This document shows, in pieces, positions 8,556 through 17,926 of a DNA stretch of 64,000 nt. Every line of letters begins with the position of its first letter. Position 1 is the first letter of the stretch. The stretch comes from Asticcacaulis sp. AC460 (GTDB taxonomy: Bacteria; Pseudomonadota; Alphaproteobacteria; Caulobacterales; Caulobacteraceae). The notes beneath the pieces are model-generated. The model worked only from the letters and a program-made list of their open reading frames with translations, ran no database searches and was not told the DNA's origin. Location of the stretch: contig NZ_AWGD01000010.1 of the NCBI RefSeq assembly GCF_000495795.1, positions 1 to 64,000 of the forward strand, in the 5' to 3' direction. The position numbers and the translations under genes are program-made.

Positions 8556-9599
8556 ATGGATCGGCGCGCGCTGTTGGCGGGCGCCGGTGCCCTTGTCTTG
8601 ACCACGCCGGCCTGTGCGGCCTATCCGCCCCAGGTGCCGGCGCTTAAATCCGTAGCCCCCTACCCGCTTGGCGTCGCCGCGCGCCATCTCCACCTGGCCG
8701 ATCCGGACTGGGCGAAGCTCGCTGTCGCCAACTTCTCCCAGCTCACCGCCGAGTGGGAGATGAAGATGGAATATATGCTGCGCGACGACGGGTCGCTGCA
8801 ATTCGACCGCGCCGATGCCCTGGCCGCGTTCGCGCGCAAATACGGCATGAAGGTCCATGGCCATACCCTGGTGTGGTATGCCCAGGACGGGCTGACGTTC
8901 CAGCGGCTGAAGGGCGATCCGGACGCGTTTCTGAATGCCTATGTCGGCTATATCCAAAAGGTGATGGGACGGTATCGCGGCATCGTCCGCGGCTGGGACG
9001 TGGTCAATGAGCCCGTGTGGAACGACGGGCGGGGGCTGCGGCCGTGCCTGTGGCGTGAGGTGCTGGGCGACGACTATATCGGGTTGGCGTTCGAGGCGGC
9101 GCGGCAGGCCGATCCGGCGGCCGTGCTGTTTTTGAACGACTATAATCTGGAGCTGACCCCGGCCAAGCGGACGACCTTTTTGCGGCTATGCGAGACGCTG
9201 CTGAAGAACGGCGCACCGCTGCAGGGCATTGGCACGCAGATGCATATCAGCGCGGACCTGGCGCCGGGCGCCGTGACGACGGCGATCCGCGACATCGCCT
9301 CACTGGGTTTGCAGGTGCATGTTTCGGAGCTGGATATCTCGCTGCGGGGCGATCCGCTCGCCAATGTGGTCGAGCCAAGGCTGAACCAGTTGAAGGTCTT
9401 CGAAGCGGTGATTGCGGCCTATAACGACGTGCCGGCGGTGCAGCGGTACGGCCTGACCGTGTGGAGCCTGCGCGACAAGGATTCGTGGCTCAATTCGGCG
9501 CGCGAACGCAAGGGGCCGATCCCCGACGAACCGGCCCTGTTCGATGATCGCGGCCGGCCGAAGGCCATGGCCGAGCGGTTCGTGGCGATGATGCGCTGA
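8556..9599 (+). CDS. GH10 endo-1,4-beta-xylanase
   Basis: Glycoside hydrolase family 10 enzyme that cuts the beta-1,4 backbone of xylan outside the cytoplasm. From the ATG at 8556 it is 347 residues. The N-terminus MDRRALLAGAGALVLTTPACA is a twin-arginine-like export signal. The acid/base is Glu152 in WDVVNEPVW and the nucleophile Glu258 in VHVSELDIS; HGHTLVWYAQ and LNDYN are further GH10 marks. The frame is open from an upstream ATG at 8493, but GGAAGG precedes 8556 and the signal peptide only makes sense from there. It follows the fliIJ terminator as a separate unit. Confidence 0.93.
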   Translation: MDRRALLAGAGALVLTTPACAAYPPQVPALKSVAPYPLGVAARHLHLADPDWAKLAVANFSQLTAEWEMKMEYMLRDDGSLQFDRADALAAFARKYGMKVHGHTLVWYAQDGLTFQRLKGDPDAFLNAYVGYIQKVMGRYRGIVRGWDVVNEPVWNDGRGLRPCLWREVLGDDYIGLAFEAARQADPAAVLFLNDYNLELTPAKRTTFLRLCETLLKNGAPLQGIGTQMHISADLAPGAVTTAIRDIASLGLQVHVSELDISLRGDPLANVVEPRLNQLKVFEAVIAAYNDVPAVQRYGLTVWSLRDKDSWLNSARERKGPIPDEPALFDDRGRPKAMAERFVAMMR

Positions 9600-9666
9600 T
9601 CGACGCGGGTTGACTCGCAGAGGCTTCTGGTCAGAATAGGTCCGTTGCGCCTTTGGGGAGGGAGCT

Positions 9667-10269
9667 ATGGCTCGAGGCAGGATCGTATGGGCTGCGGCCG
9701 TCATGGCGGCCATGGTCGTGGGGGTTACCGGATGCGCGACCGCCGGTCGGGACCCGGCGCATGAAGCGGCCAGGCCACCCCAGGAAGGCCCGCTGAAGGG
9801 CTATGCGACGGGTGCCCTGTCCCATCTCGAAACCTTTGAGACGCCCCGCCCGCTGGTCGAGGTTCCGCTTTTTGACAAGGACCAGCAGCCGGTACGGCTG
9901 GACGACCTGCGCGGCGACGTCGTGGTGGTCCATATCTGGGCCACCTGGGTGGCGCCTTCGCGCTTCGAAGTGCCGAAACTGGCGCAGGTGCAGCAGCGCT
10001 ACGCCGGACGGGGGTTGCGCGTCGTTCCGGTCAGTGTCGATACGCCGGACCAATCCGGTAACGCCAACGCGTTCATGCAGCAGAATCCGCCGCTGGAGGC
10101 CTGGTTCGCCCCGGACCTCAGTTCCGCAATGACCGAGTGGGGCGTCTGGGGGTTACCGGCGACGATTTTCCTCGACCGCGAAGGACGTGAAGTGGCCAGG
10201 ATCGACAGTCAGGTCGACTGGAATACGCCGGAAGTCACAGCCCTGCTGGACCGGCTGGTCGCGGATTAG
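9667..10269 (+). CDS. TlpA/thioredoxin-fold lipoprotein lacking the CXXC motif
   Basis: 200-residue protein with a lipoprotein signal (lipobox VTGC, Cys23) and a TlpA/ResA-like thioredoxin fold: LDDLRGDVVVVHIWATW, then the cis-Pro loop WGLPATIFLDREG. At the active site, where relatives read WCxPC, it reads WVAPSR, so Val95 and Ser98 replace both redox cysteines. It cannot do thiol-disulfide exchange in the usual way. A structural, binding or chaperone role at the envelope is possible. GGGAGGG precedes the ATG. The next gene is convergent, 14 bp away. Confidence 0.85.
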   Translation: MARGRIVWAAAVMAAMVVGVTGCATAGRDPAHEAARPPQEGPLKGYATGALSHLETFETPRPLVEVPLFDKDQQPVRLDDLRGDVVVVHIWATWVAPSRFEVPKLAQVQQRYAGRGLRVVPVSVDTPDQSGNANAFMQQNPPLEAWFAPDLSSAMTEWGVWGLPATIFLDREGREVARIDSQVDWNTPEVTALLDRLVAD

Positions 10270-10283
10270 GTCGCCGGCAGGCG

Positions 10284-10826
10284 TCAGATGTCGCGGCGTT
10301 CGAAGCGCGGGCGGAAGAAGGGATCTTCGAGGATGTTGCGTTCGTCGTCCACGGTCGGCGCTTGTCCTGGCGTTGAGGCCGGAGCCGCCGCCTGTTCCGT
10401 CTGGACGTCGTACTCGGCCTCGGCCTCGGCGCGCGGTTGGGGTTGGGGCTGAGGGGCAGCCTGGGTGTTCGGCTGCTCCAGCTTTTCCTGATAGGCGCGC
10501 AGGGCGCTCAAATCCTCGGCGATGCTTAAGACCGCCAGGAAGAATTCGCACGCCGCACGCCACAGCATGATGCAGATCAGGATCGACAGCCAGCCGATGA
10601 TCAGAACCGGCAGGGACAGGACCCAGCCCATGACCGAGCCGTCCTTGATCGCCTGGCCGATGGCCACGCCCAGCACGCCGCAGGCCGAGATGAGCAGCAG
10701 CCCCAGGCCGCACCAGTAGATGATATGAACGATCGGCTTGGACAGCAGGCGGTTGAAGGTGAACAGGTCCAGCCAGATGTCGCGCGGCCGTGTCGAGCCG
10801 AAGACTTGTCGGATAACCTGTTTCAT
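10284..10826 (-). CDS. DUF4282 membrane protein
   Basis: 180-residue inner-membrane protein with two hydrophobic helices (about residues 32-58 and 67-90) matching the DUF4282 layout: an N-terminal FNRLLSKPIVHIIYW, a second helix ending in WRAACEFFLAVLSI, then a cytosolic tail. The tail (about 115-165) is rich in Gln, Pro, Ala and Glu and looks disordered. Function unknown. It is followed on the minus strand only by the convergent thioredoxin-fold gene, so it is probably a single-gene unit. Confidence 0.78.
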   Translation of the reverse strand: MKQVIRQVFGSTRPRDIWLDLFTFNRLLSKPIVHIIYWCGLGLLLISACGVLGVAIGQAIKDGSVMGWVLSLPVLIIGWLSILICIMLWRAACEFFLAVLSIAEDLSALRAYQEKLEQPNTQAAPQPQPQPRAEAEAEYDVQTEQAAAPASTPGQAPTVDDERNILEDPFFRPRFERRDI

Positions 10827-10892
10827 GTACCTAGCCTTATACGCGAATTGGGCGAACTGTGTTCGTCTAGAAGGCGCTATGTCGCGGAAATG

Positions 10893-12104
10893 TCAAGGGG
10901 TTTGCAGGCGTTGGCCGATCAGATCCGCCATTGTATCCGTCACGCCCGCCGCCGCCGCGAAATCCCGCCATCGGCGAACCGCGGTGTCGACCTGTTCCAG
11001 AATCACTTCGGCGGATTTCACTCCATGCTTTTGGGCGAGTCGACGCAGATGTACCATGCCCGGTGCGCGCCCCTCCCCCATTACGGTCGTGCTCTGCTCG
11101 CCGCCCGGCCCCGCGGAGAAGGTCAGATCGTAGGCCGGCGACAGCCGCCATTCACCACCGGCGTCCATGAGAAAGGCGAAGTTCTTGCTGTGGTCATCCC
11201 GGTTGTGAGCCAGCACATTGAAACAGGCCAGGGCGAAGGCGCGCTCCATCTCACGCATGTCGCGGGTCAGGCCGGCGGTGACACGCAGGACCATATCATA
11301 GTCCAGGCTTGGGACCCGGTGATCGGCATGGAGCAATCCGCACAGGGAGTGCATGTGCACGCGCCGGCCTTCCTGGCGGTCGAAGCGTTGGATGCCGAAA
11401 TAGCCCCCTTTGCCCGTCAGGAACAGATGGGTGGGCGGCATGTCCAGACCTGCTGCACGTGCCATCAGGCTGTAGGCATATTCGACGGCGCCGATGTCAT
11501 CCGGGTCGCCCTGCGCGGCGAACTTGATTAGCCAGGGTTCCAGACCATCACCGGATTGGGCGGAAATCCGGTGGCGATCCGGGCTGACGCCGACGGTGAT
11601 TTTCGGCCGCGCCCCCTGGGACGATCCATTCAGAGCCAGCAAAGAATCGATAACGGTTTCGGCTTCTCCCGAAAGCACCGCCCGGGCGTCATGGGCGAGA
11701 CTGTCCAGATCGACGACCGAGGGCCGGTCGGCTTCACTCAGGTCGGGTTCATAGACCAGAGCGCCCATGCCATCGCCACCGACAAAAGCCAGCCGGTCCA
11801 AAGCCGTCAGGGTCCTGTGGTCGATACCCTGCGCCCGCGCGCGGCGATCCAGCAAAAGCCGGCCCCAGCCGTCGGGCAGACTGTCATTGAACAGCCCGAA
11901 CAGGCCTTCGAAACCGTCATCCGCCGTCCTTATACCAAGCCCCAAAGGTAATTTGTACGGGGAAAGCTCCAGGCCAGTGGTGACGAAGTCCGGATCATAT
12001 TCAAATCGGATGCGCCGGTCTCGCAAGCCCAGCCGGCCGACGCGGCGACGCTCGGGACCGCTGTCGAGAAAGACATTCAGCGCATTCGACGGCGAGAAGG
12101 TCAT
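10893..12104 (-). CDS. hipA: HipA-type serine/threonine kinase toxin
   Basis: HipA kinases phosphorylate aminoacyl-tRNA synthetases or similar targets and cause growth arrest; the partner HipB neutralises them. The 403-residue protein has the N-terminal HipA couple domain, the GARPK loop (near 164-168), a lysine in WLIKF (Lys194), the catalytic HNRDDHSKN (300-308) and the metal-binding SPAYDL (Asp326). These residues are intact, so it should be active. Its ATG overlaps the hipB stop by four bases, giving translational coupling. It reads away from the hipB operator. Confidence 0.93.
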   Translation of the reverse strand: MTFSPSNALNVFLDSGPERRRVGRLGLRDRRIRFEYDPDFVTTGLELSPYKLPLGLGIRTADDGFEGLFGLFNDSLPDGWGRLLLDRRARAQGIDHRTLTALDRLAFVGGDGMGALVYEPDLSEADRPSVVDLDSLAHDARAVLSGEAETVIDSLLALNGSSQGARPKITVGVSPDRHRISAQSGDGLEPWLIKFAAQGDPDDIGAVEYAYSLMARAAGLDMPPTHLFLTGKGGYFGIQRFDRQEGRRVHMHSLCGLLHADHRVPSLDYDMVLRVTAGLTRDMREMERAFALACFNVLAHNRDDHSKNFAFLMDAGGEWRLSPAYDLTFSAGPGGEQSTTVMGEGRAPGMVHLRRLAQKHGVKSAEVILEQVDTAVRRWRDFAAAAGVTDTMADLIGQRLQTP

Positions 12105-12406
12105 GTGCGCCGCCCCCGGCGGGGAGGTGGCCCCTCATCGAAATCATCAAGAGTCCGTTGCGACGGAGGCGCCAGGGTTTCGGCGAAGCGGTGAAAGTCG
12201 TCCAGACGCCCCAGCACCAGGGCCAGGCGCAGCAGACTGTCGAAATTAATCTGGCCGTTCGTTTCGAAACGTTTGAGCGATCCAAGACTTACGCCTGATC
12301 GCATAGCCAGCCCCTCCTGGGTGAGACCGGAGGCCAGACGCAAAGCTTTGAACCGTTGGCAGACTTCCGTCAGGACGTCTTGAGGCGTATAGAGAGATAT
12401 AGCCAA
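12101..12406 (-). CDS. hipB: HipB-type antitoxin (XRE helix-turn-helix)
   Basis: 101-residue DNA-binding antitoxin. The XRE fold is clear: FKALRLASGLTQEGLAMRSGVSLGSLKRFE at about residues 19-48. The C-terminus is Pro/Arg-rich. The only plausible start is a TTG at 12406, because the HTH begins about 18 residues later and no ATG or GTG is available. TTG may keep expression low. An inverted repeat of HipB type (TTATCC...GGATAA) begins one base upstream, so autorepression of hipBA is likely. Confidence 0.9.
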   Translation of the reverse strand: MAISLYTPQDVLTEVCQRFKALRLASGLTQEGLAMRSGVSLGSLKRFETNGQINFDSLLRLALVLGRLDDFHRFAETLAPPSQRTLDDFDEGPPPRRGRRT

Positions 12407-12451
12407 TATATTATCCCTTATAGCCTAAAACATACCATAATGGATAACATA
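12407..12451. promoter_or_regulatory. hipBA operator: inverted TTATCC...GGATAA half-sites
   Basis: Half-sites of 15 bases at 12407-12421 (TATATTATCCCTTAT) and 12437-12451 (ATAATGGATAACATA) are inverted copies agreeing at 13 of 15 positions. The centres are 30 bases apart, about three helical turns. The TATCC/GGATA core matches the HipB operator known from E. coli, although there the spacer is eight bases. The region is A+T-rich and includes the probable hipBA promoter. Confidence 0.6.
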
Positions 12452-12492
12452 TTATCTGTTAAATGAAAAGGACCACAAGCCTTTCCAGCCGG

Positions 12493-12744
12493 CTATGGCT
12501 TGCGCGATGTGGCGTAGACCAGGATGCTAAATCCGAAAAACAGAGCCATCTGGCCCAAAAACCACGGTTGGGTATCACCTCCGGCCGCCTCGATACGTTT
12601 GGTGTAGACCAGAAGGCCGATAAAGGCGGCAAAAAAACAGAGGGTAAGGCCCCAGCCCACGGGACTCCACGGCCATACGCGCCCCCAATGGCGGGCAAAC
12701 CAGGCCCGCTTCGGTGATTTACCGTCCAGCTTGTTCTGATCCAT
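12493..12744 (-). CDS. small two-helix membrane protein
   Basis: 83-residue hypothetical inner-membrane protein starting MDQNKLDGK. Two hydrophobic helices (roughly WGLTLCFFAAFIGLLVY and FLGQMALFFGFSILVYAT) flank a short loop, and the N-terminus is basic. GGAGGGG lies just before the ATG at 12744; the frame is open from a GTG at 12759 that overlaps this Shine-Dalgarno, so I rejected the longer form. It sits between the hipBA promoter and flhA. No family recognised. Confidence 0.65.
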   Translation of the reverse strand: MDQNKLDGKSPKRAWFARHWGRVWPWSPVGWGLTLCFFAAFIGLLVYTKRIEAAGGDTQPWFLGQMALFFGFSILVYATSRKP

Positions 12745-12787
12745 GCGCCCCTCCGTCACGGAAGGTTAACACAAAGCGCGGCCTTGC

Positions 12788-14875
12788 CTAGACCTGACCA
12801 ACGGTCTTCAGGCGCACCTTCGGGTGGATTTCATTCTGGCTCATCACCACCGTGTTGGCGCGGAAGCGTTCGATGATCGAGCGCACGAACGGACGGATCT
12901 GCGGCGAGGTTAGAAGCACCGCTACCTCGCCGTTCATCGACACGCGTTCGAACACGTCGCGGACCGAGCGGATGAACTCCTGCAGGTGCGACGGCGCCAT
13001 GGTCAGCTGGCGGTCCTCGCCCTGACCGACCAGCGACGCCGAGAAGGCGTTCTCCCAGTCGTGCGACAGGGTGACGATCGGCAAGGCGCCGTCGTCGCCG
13101 CGGTTCTGCCAGCATAGCTGGCGCGCCAGGCGCGAACGGACGTGTTCGACCATCTGGCTGATAGACTTGGTGTGCGAGGCGATCTCGCCCAGGGCTTCCA
13201 GGATGGCCGGCAGGTCGCGGATCGAGACGCGCTCCTTCAACAGGGCCTGCAGCACGCGTTGCACCGTCGCCGTCGAGACCACGGTCGGGACCAGGTCGTC
13301 GACCAGCTTCTTGTCGTCGCCTGGAATGTCGCGCAGCAGCTTGGTTAGCTCGGCGTAGGACAGCAGGTCGGACATGTTGTCCTTTAGGATCTCGGTCAGG
13401 TGCGTGGTGATCACCGTGGCCGGATCGACGATGGTATAGCCCAAAAAGGTCGCCTCTTCGCGCAGGGCGTTGTCGATCCAGGTCGCCGGCAGGCCGAAGG
13501 CCGGCTCCTTCATGTGTTCACCCGGCAGCTCGACCTGGCGGCCGGACGGGTCCATGGCCATCAGGGCGCCGATGCGGACTTCGCCGGCGCCGGCCTCCAT
13601 CTCCTTGATGCGGACGCAGTAACCCTGATTGGCCAGGCGCATATTGTCGAGGATGCGTACCGACGGCATGATGAAGCCGTACTCCTGGGCTAGGGTACGG
13701 CGCAAAGCCTTGATCTGATCGGTCAGTTTTCGCCCGTCCAGGTCGTTGATCAGGCCCAGAAGCCCCAGGCCCAGCTCGATCTTGACGTCGTCGATGGCCA
13801 GGGCCGCCGAGATGGGTTCCTCTTCCGGCGGCAAGAGGCTTTGTTCGGTGGCGGCGATTTCCTGGGGTGTCGGCGGTTTCGGCGCCCGGCCGACCTTCCA
13901 GGCCAGCAGGCCGGTAGCGATGGCGATGGCGGCGAAGAACAGGATCGGCATCCCGGGGATGAGGCCCATGACGCCCGAAGCCGCCGAAACCATGCCCAGC
14001 GCCACCGGATTCATGGCCAGTTGCGTGACCAGGGCCTTGTCGGCGGAACCGTCGACGCCGGCCTTCGACACCAGGAAGCCGGCGGCGATCGAGATGATCA
14101 GGGCCGGGATCTGGGTGACCAGGCCGTCACCGATGGTCAGCAGCAGGTAGGTCTGGGCGGCGACGCCGGCCTCCATGCCGTGCTGCAGGATGCCGATCAG
14201 CATGCCGCCGACGACATTGACCAGGGTGATGACGATACCGGCAACGGCATCGCCGCGCACGAACTTGGAGGCACCGTCCATGGCGCCGAAGAAGCCCGAT
14301 TCCTGTTCGACCTCCTTGCGGCGGCGCTTGGCTTCCTCGGTGTCGATCAGGCCCGACGACAGGTCGGCGTCGATGGCCATCTGCTTGCCTGGCATGGAGT
14401 CCAGAGTAAAGCGGGCGGCGACTTCGGCGATACGGCCGGAACCCTTGGTGATGACGACGAAATTGACCAGCACCAGGATGGCGAACAGGATGCCCCCGAT
14501 GATGTAGTTGCCCTGGGTCATCATGCTGCCGAAGGCATGGATAACCGCGCCGGCTGCCTCCTCGCCTTCCTGGCCGTGGGACAGGATGATCCGCATCGAG
14601 GTGATGTTCAGCGCCAGGCGGAACAGGGTGGTGACCAGCAAAACCGTCGGGAAGGAGCTGAAATCCAGCGGCTTCTTGATGAACAGGCCGGTCATCAGGA
14701 TCAGGATGGCCGAGGTGATCGACAGGGCCAGCAGGATGTCCAGGATCAGCGGCGGCATCGGCAGGATCAGGATCACGATGATCGAGATCACGCCGACGGC
14801 CATGATGATGTCGCCGCGTTTGATCCACCCGAGGATTTCGGAGAACTTGAACGGCACGGCCGCAGCGTTTGCCAC
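12788..14875 (-). CDS. flhA: flagellar export gate protein FlhA
   Basis: FlhA is the large integral-membrane component of the flagellar type III export gate. The 695-residue protein has the usual eight N-terminal membrane helices, the conserved FHIPEP-type cytosolic loop (GSGRIAEVAARFTLDSMPGKQMAIDADL) and a soluble C-terminal docking domain for FliJ and chaperones. The start is a GTG at 14875 with GGAG eight bases upstream. It is transcribed on the minus strand after a small Pro-rich gene. A near-CtrA box lies about 85 bases upstream. Confidence 0.97.
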   Translation of the reverse strand: MANAAAVPFKFSEILGWIKRGDIIMAVGVISIIVILILPMPPLILDILLALSITSAILILMTGLFIKKPLDFSSFPTVLLVTTLFRLALNITSMRIILSHGQEGEEAAGAVIHAFGSMMTQGNYIIGGILFAILVLVNFVVITKGSGRIAEVAARFTLDSMPGKQMAIDADLSSGLIDTEEAKRRRKEVEQESGFFGAMDGASKFVRGDAVAGIVITLVNVVGGMLIGILQHGMEAGVAAQTYLLLTIGDGLVTQIPALIISIAAGFLVSKAGVDGSADKALVTQLAMNPVALGMVSAASGVMGLIPGMPILFFAAIAIATGLLAWKVGRAPKPPTPQEIAATEQSLLPPEEEPISAALAIDDVKIELGLGLLGLINDLDGRKLTDQIKALRRTLAQEYGFIMPSVRILDNMRLANQGYCVRIKEMEAGAGEVRIGALMAMDPSGRQVELPGEHMKEPAFGLPATWIDNALREEATFLGYTIVDPATVITTHLTEILKDNMSDLLSYAELTKLLRDIPGDDKKLVDDLVPTVVSTATVQRVLQALLKERVSIRDLPAILEALGEIASHTKSISQMVEHVRSRLARQLCWQNRGDDGALPIVTLSHDWENAFSASLVGQGEDRQLTMAPSHLQEFIRSVRDVFERVSMNGEVAVLLTSPQIRPFVRSIIERFRANTVVMSQNEIHPKVRLKTVGQV

Positions 14876-14960
14876 TAAAGGACTCCAGACGCGTCTACGG
14901 GAAAAACGGGCGCAGCTCCGCCAAGGGCAGAGCGCTAGGCAAAATCTACCCGGTCGATGG

Positions 14961-14975
14961 TGAACAAGCGGTTAA
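14961..14975 (-). promoter_or_regulatory. CtrA-like box upstream of flhA
   Basis: On the minus strand the sequence reads TTAACCGCTTGTTCA, that is TTAA-N7-TTCA, one base off the CtrA consensus TTAA-N7-TTAA and with correct spacing. It lies 86 bases before the flhA GTG. Confidence 0.45.
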
Positions 14976-14985
14976 GAAGCGCCGG

Positions 14986-15246
14986 TTATCCGTCTGTAGG
15001 CTCGGGCTTGGGCTTGGGCGGGGGCGGACGGTCGCCGGTCAGGCCATCGATCTTGAGGTAGAATTGCGGACGTTTGTAACGGACGGCGGCGTAGCGCGGC
15101 GCATCATTGCCTTCGTCCCGTCCGTGCTGGAGCGCCGGGCGCTGGTTTTCGTCCCCGGTGTGAACGGAAACATCCGCCTTGCTGGCACGGGCCGACAGGC
15201 CCTTGGCGAGGGAAACCTCCGCGGGGCCGTGAGATTTCTGTCTCAT
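14986..15246 (-). CDS. small hypothetical protein with Pro-rich tail, between flbD and flhA
   Basis: 86-residue reading frame with no recognised domain. The N-terminal half is polar and the end is rich in proline (DRPPPPKPKPEP). AAAAGGCAGCCT precedes the ATG, a weak Shine-Dalgarno. It lies between the flbD and flhA genes on the same strand. A longer overlapping frame exists on the plus strand, so the coding call is tentative; codon third positions favour the minus frame only slightly by eye. Confidence 0.4.
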   Translation of the reverse strand: MRQKSHGPAEVSLAKGLSARASKADVSVHTGDENQRPALQHGRDEGNDAPRYAAVRYKRPQFYLKIDGLTGDRPPPPKPKPEPTDG

Positions 15247-15322
15247 AGGCTGCCTTTTCGCTTGAAACGCGATGCGGCATGACGATCACACGGCCCACGG
15301 TCGACTACATATGGGGACGATG

Positions 15323-15343
15323 GCAGGGTATTGATAGCCCTGC
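15323..15343 (-). terminator. weak hairpin after flbD
   Basis: GCAGGG and CCCTGC pair across a nine-base loop, just after the flbD stop on the minus strand. There is no T-run. It may help end the fliF-flbD transcript. Confidence 0.3.
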
Positions 15344-15359
15344 ACCGAATTACCGCCCG

Positions 15360-16726
<1,367 letters not shown>

Positions 16727-16730
<4 letters not shown>

Positions 16731-17053
16731 GAGTTGGAGTCCTCGCTCTTGATGATTTCCGTCATGGTTACGCCCAGGCGATCGTCCACCACGACCACTT
16801 CTCCGCGCGCCACCAGGCGGTTGTTGACATAGATATCGATCGCCTCACCGACCTTGCGGTCCAGTTCCAGCACGCTGCCGGCGCCCAGTTTCAGCAACTG
16901 CGACACCGACATGTAGGATTTGCCCAGCACGGCCGAGATGTTGACCGGCACATCGAAGACGGGGGCGAGATCGGCCGCGGCCTTGTCGCCTTCGTCGTCG
17001 TGGCCACCGTGTGGACCGGTATCCTCGAAATCTTCCAGACCCAGATCGGCCAT
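16727..17053 (-). CDS. fliN: flagellar motor switch protein FliN
   Basis: FliN forms the lower C-ring of the switch and binds FliH for export. The 108-residue protein has an acidic N-terminal tail and the SpoA/FliN domain (VFDVPVNISAVLGKSYMSVSQLLKLGAGSVLELDR and GEAIDIYVNNRLVARGEVVVVDDRLGVTMTEII), which is full length. Its stop overlaps the flbD start by four bases, and it follows fliH by 13 bp in the class II operon. Confidence 0.96.
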
Positions 17054-17066
17054 GGGGTTTTACACC

Positions 17067-17720
17067 TTAACTATGTGCGCCGTGGGCGCGGGATTGATGA
17101 TACGCATCGGCTTCGAGCGCTTCGTGCAGCGCTTTTTCGAGCGCCTCGGTGACCTGCTGCGGATTGAACTCGGCGCGCCCTTCCGACCACAGGATCTCGA
17201 AGGCGCCCTTGGGGAAGGCGGGTTTGTCGCGGAACTGGATCTGGCCGGCGAAACCGGCATAGGCGCCGGCCTCCATGGCGGCGGCCTTCAGTTCCTCCGA
17301 CGGGTTGTTGGCATGGACGATCAGGCGGGTCGTGGTTTCGATCTCCTGGCCCAGGGCTTCCAAGGTGGCGACGACCGGGGCCTGGGGGAATTGCGCCAGA
17401 GCTTCGGCGGCGATTTTCTGGGCGCAGATCAGGGCCAGGTCGACGCAGGCCTGTTTGTAGTGGTTGACGGCGTCGTTGATCGAACCAAGTCCTTGATGCG
17501 CAGCGTCGGCCAGGGCCTGGATCGCCGCAGCCTGGGCCATCTGGGCGCGGGCCAGGGCAGAAGCCTCGCCGTCGGCATAGGCCTGGGCGCGGATGGCTTC
17601 GACCTCATCGGGGGTGAAGGCTTTCTTTTCGCGTTGCTGTTCGGCCAGGACCCGGCCACCGTCGCCGAAGACGGTGCCGAATTCGAACTTCTTGTGCTGG
17701 ATGGGGGCGCTAGTGGGCAT
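17067..17720 (-). CDS. fliH: flagellar assembly protein FliH (FlbE)
   Basis: FliH (FlbE in Caulobacter) regulates the FliI ATPase and docks it to FliN. From the ATG at 17720 it is 217 residues: an N-terminal KFEFGTVFGDGG, a helical Ala/Gln-rich middle and the conserved C-terminal region ending with a basic tail. The frame stays open to 17888, but that extension is encoded by a palindromic repeat and is Arg/Ser-rich, so it is not protein. The repeat separates this gene from fliG by about 200 bp, unlike the tight spacing elsewhere in the operon. Confidence 0.88.
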   Translation of the reverse strand: MPTSAPIQHKKFEFGTVFGDGGRVLAEQQREKKAFTPDEVEAIRAQAYADGEASALARAQMAQAAAIQALADAAHQGLGSINDAVNHYKQACVDLALICAQKIAAEALAQFPQAPVVATLEALGQEIETTTRLIVHANNPSEELKAAAMEAGAYAGFAGQIQFRDKPAFPKGAFEILWSEGRAEFNPQQVTEALEKALHEALEADAYHQSRAHGAHS

Positions 17721-17739
17721 GAGAAACTCCGGCGTGCTT

Positions 17740-17913
17740 ATCCTCCCCCGTTGCACGGGGGAGGTGCTGAGCAAGCAAGCCCAAAGGGCGACGCGCGTCG
17801 AAGCGGAGGGGGAACCGGAAGCTCGGAGCTTGTAACGCCCCCTCCGTCTCGACGCGCTTCGCCTGAAGAAGGCTCGCTTGCTCGACACCTCCCCCGCAAG
17901 CAGGGGAGGATAG
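17740..17913. repeat. inverted pair of palindromic repeats, copy B, between fliG and fliH
   Basis: Two copies of a roughly 75-bp unit face each other. The left copy runs TATCCTCCCCCG...CGGGGGAGGTG...GAGCAAGC...GCGGAGGGGG, and the right copy is its inverse ending GGGGAGGATA. The short centre (AAGCTCGGAGCTT) is itself nearly palindromic. As RNA the whole 174 bases could fold into one long hairpin inside the fliF-flbD message. Confidence 0.8.
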
Positions 17914-17926
17914 GAAGGTCGCGACC

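Noticed and set aside
12745-12759. Longer start for the small membrane protein
   Set aside because: The GTG at 12759 overlaps the Shine-Dalgarno that serves the ATG at 12744.
17721-17888. N-terminal extension of FliH
   Set aside because: The 56 extra codons lie within the palindromic repeat and are unlike FliH; ATG 17720 fits the family.
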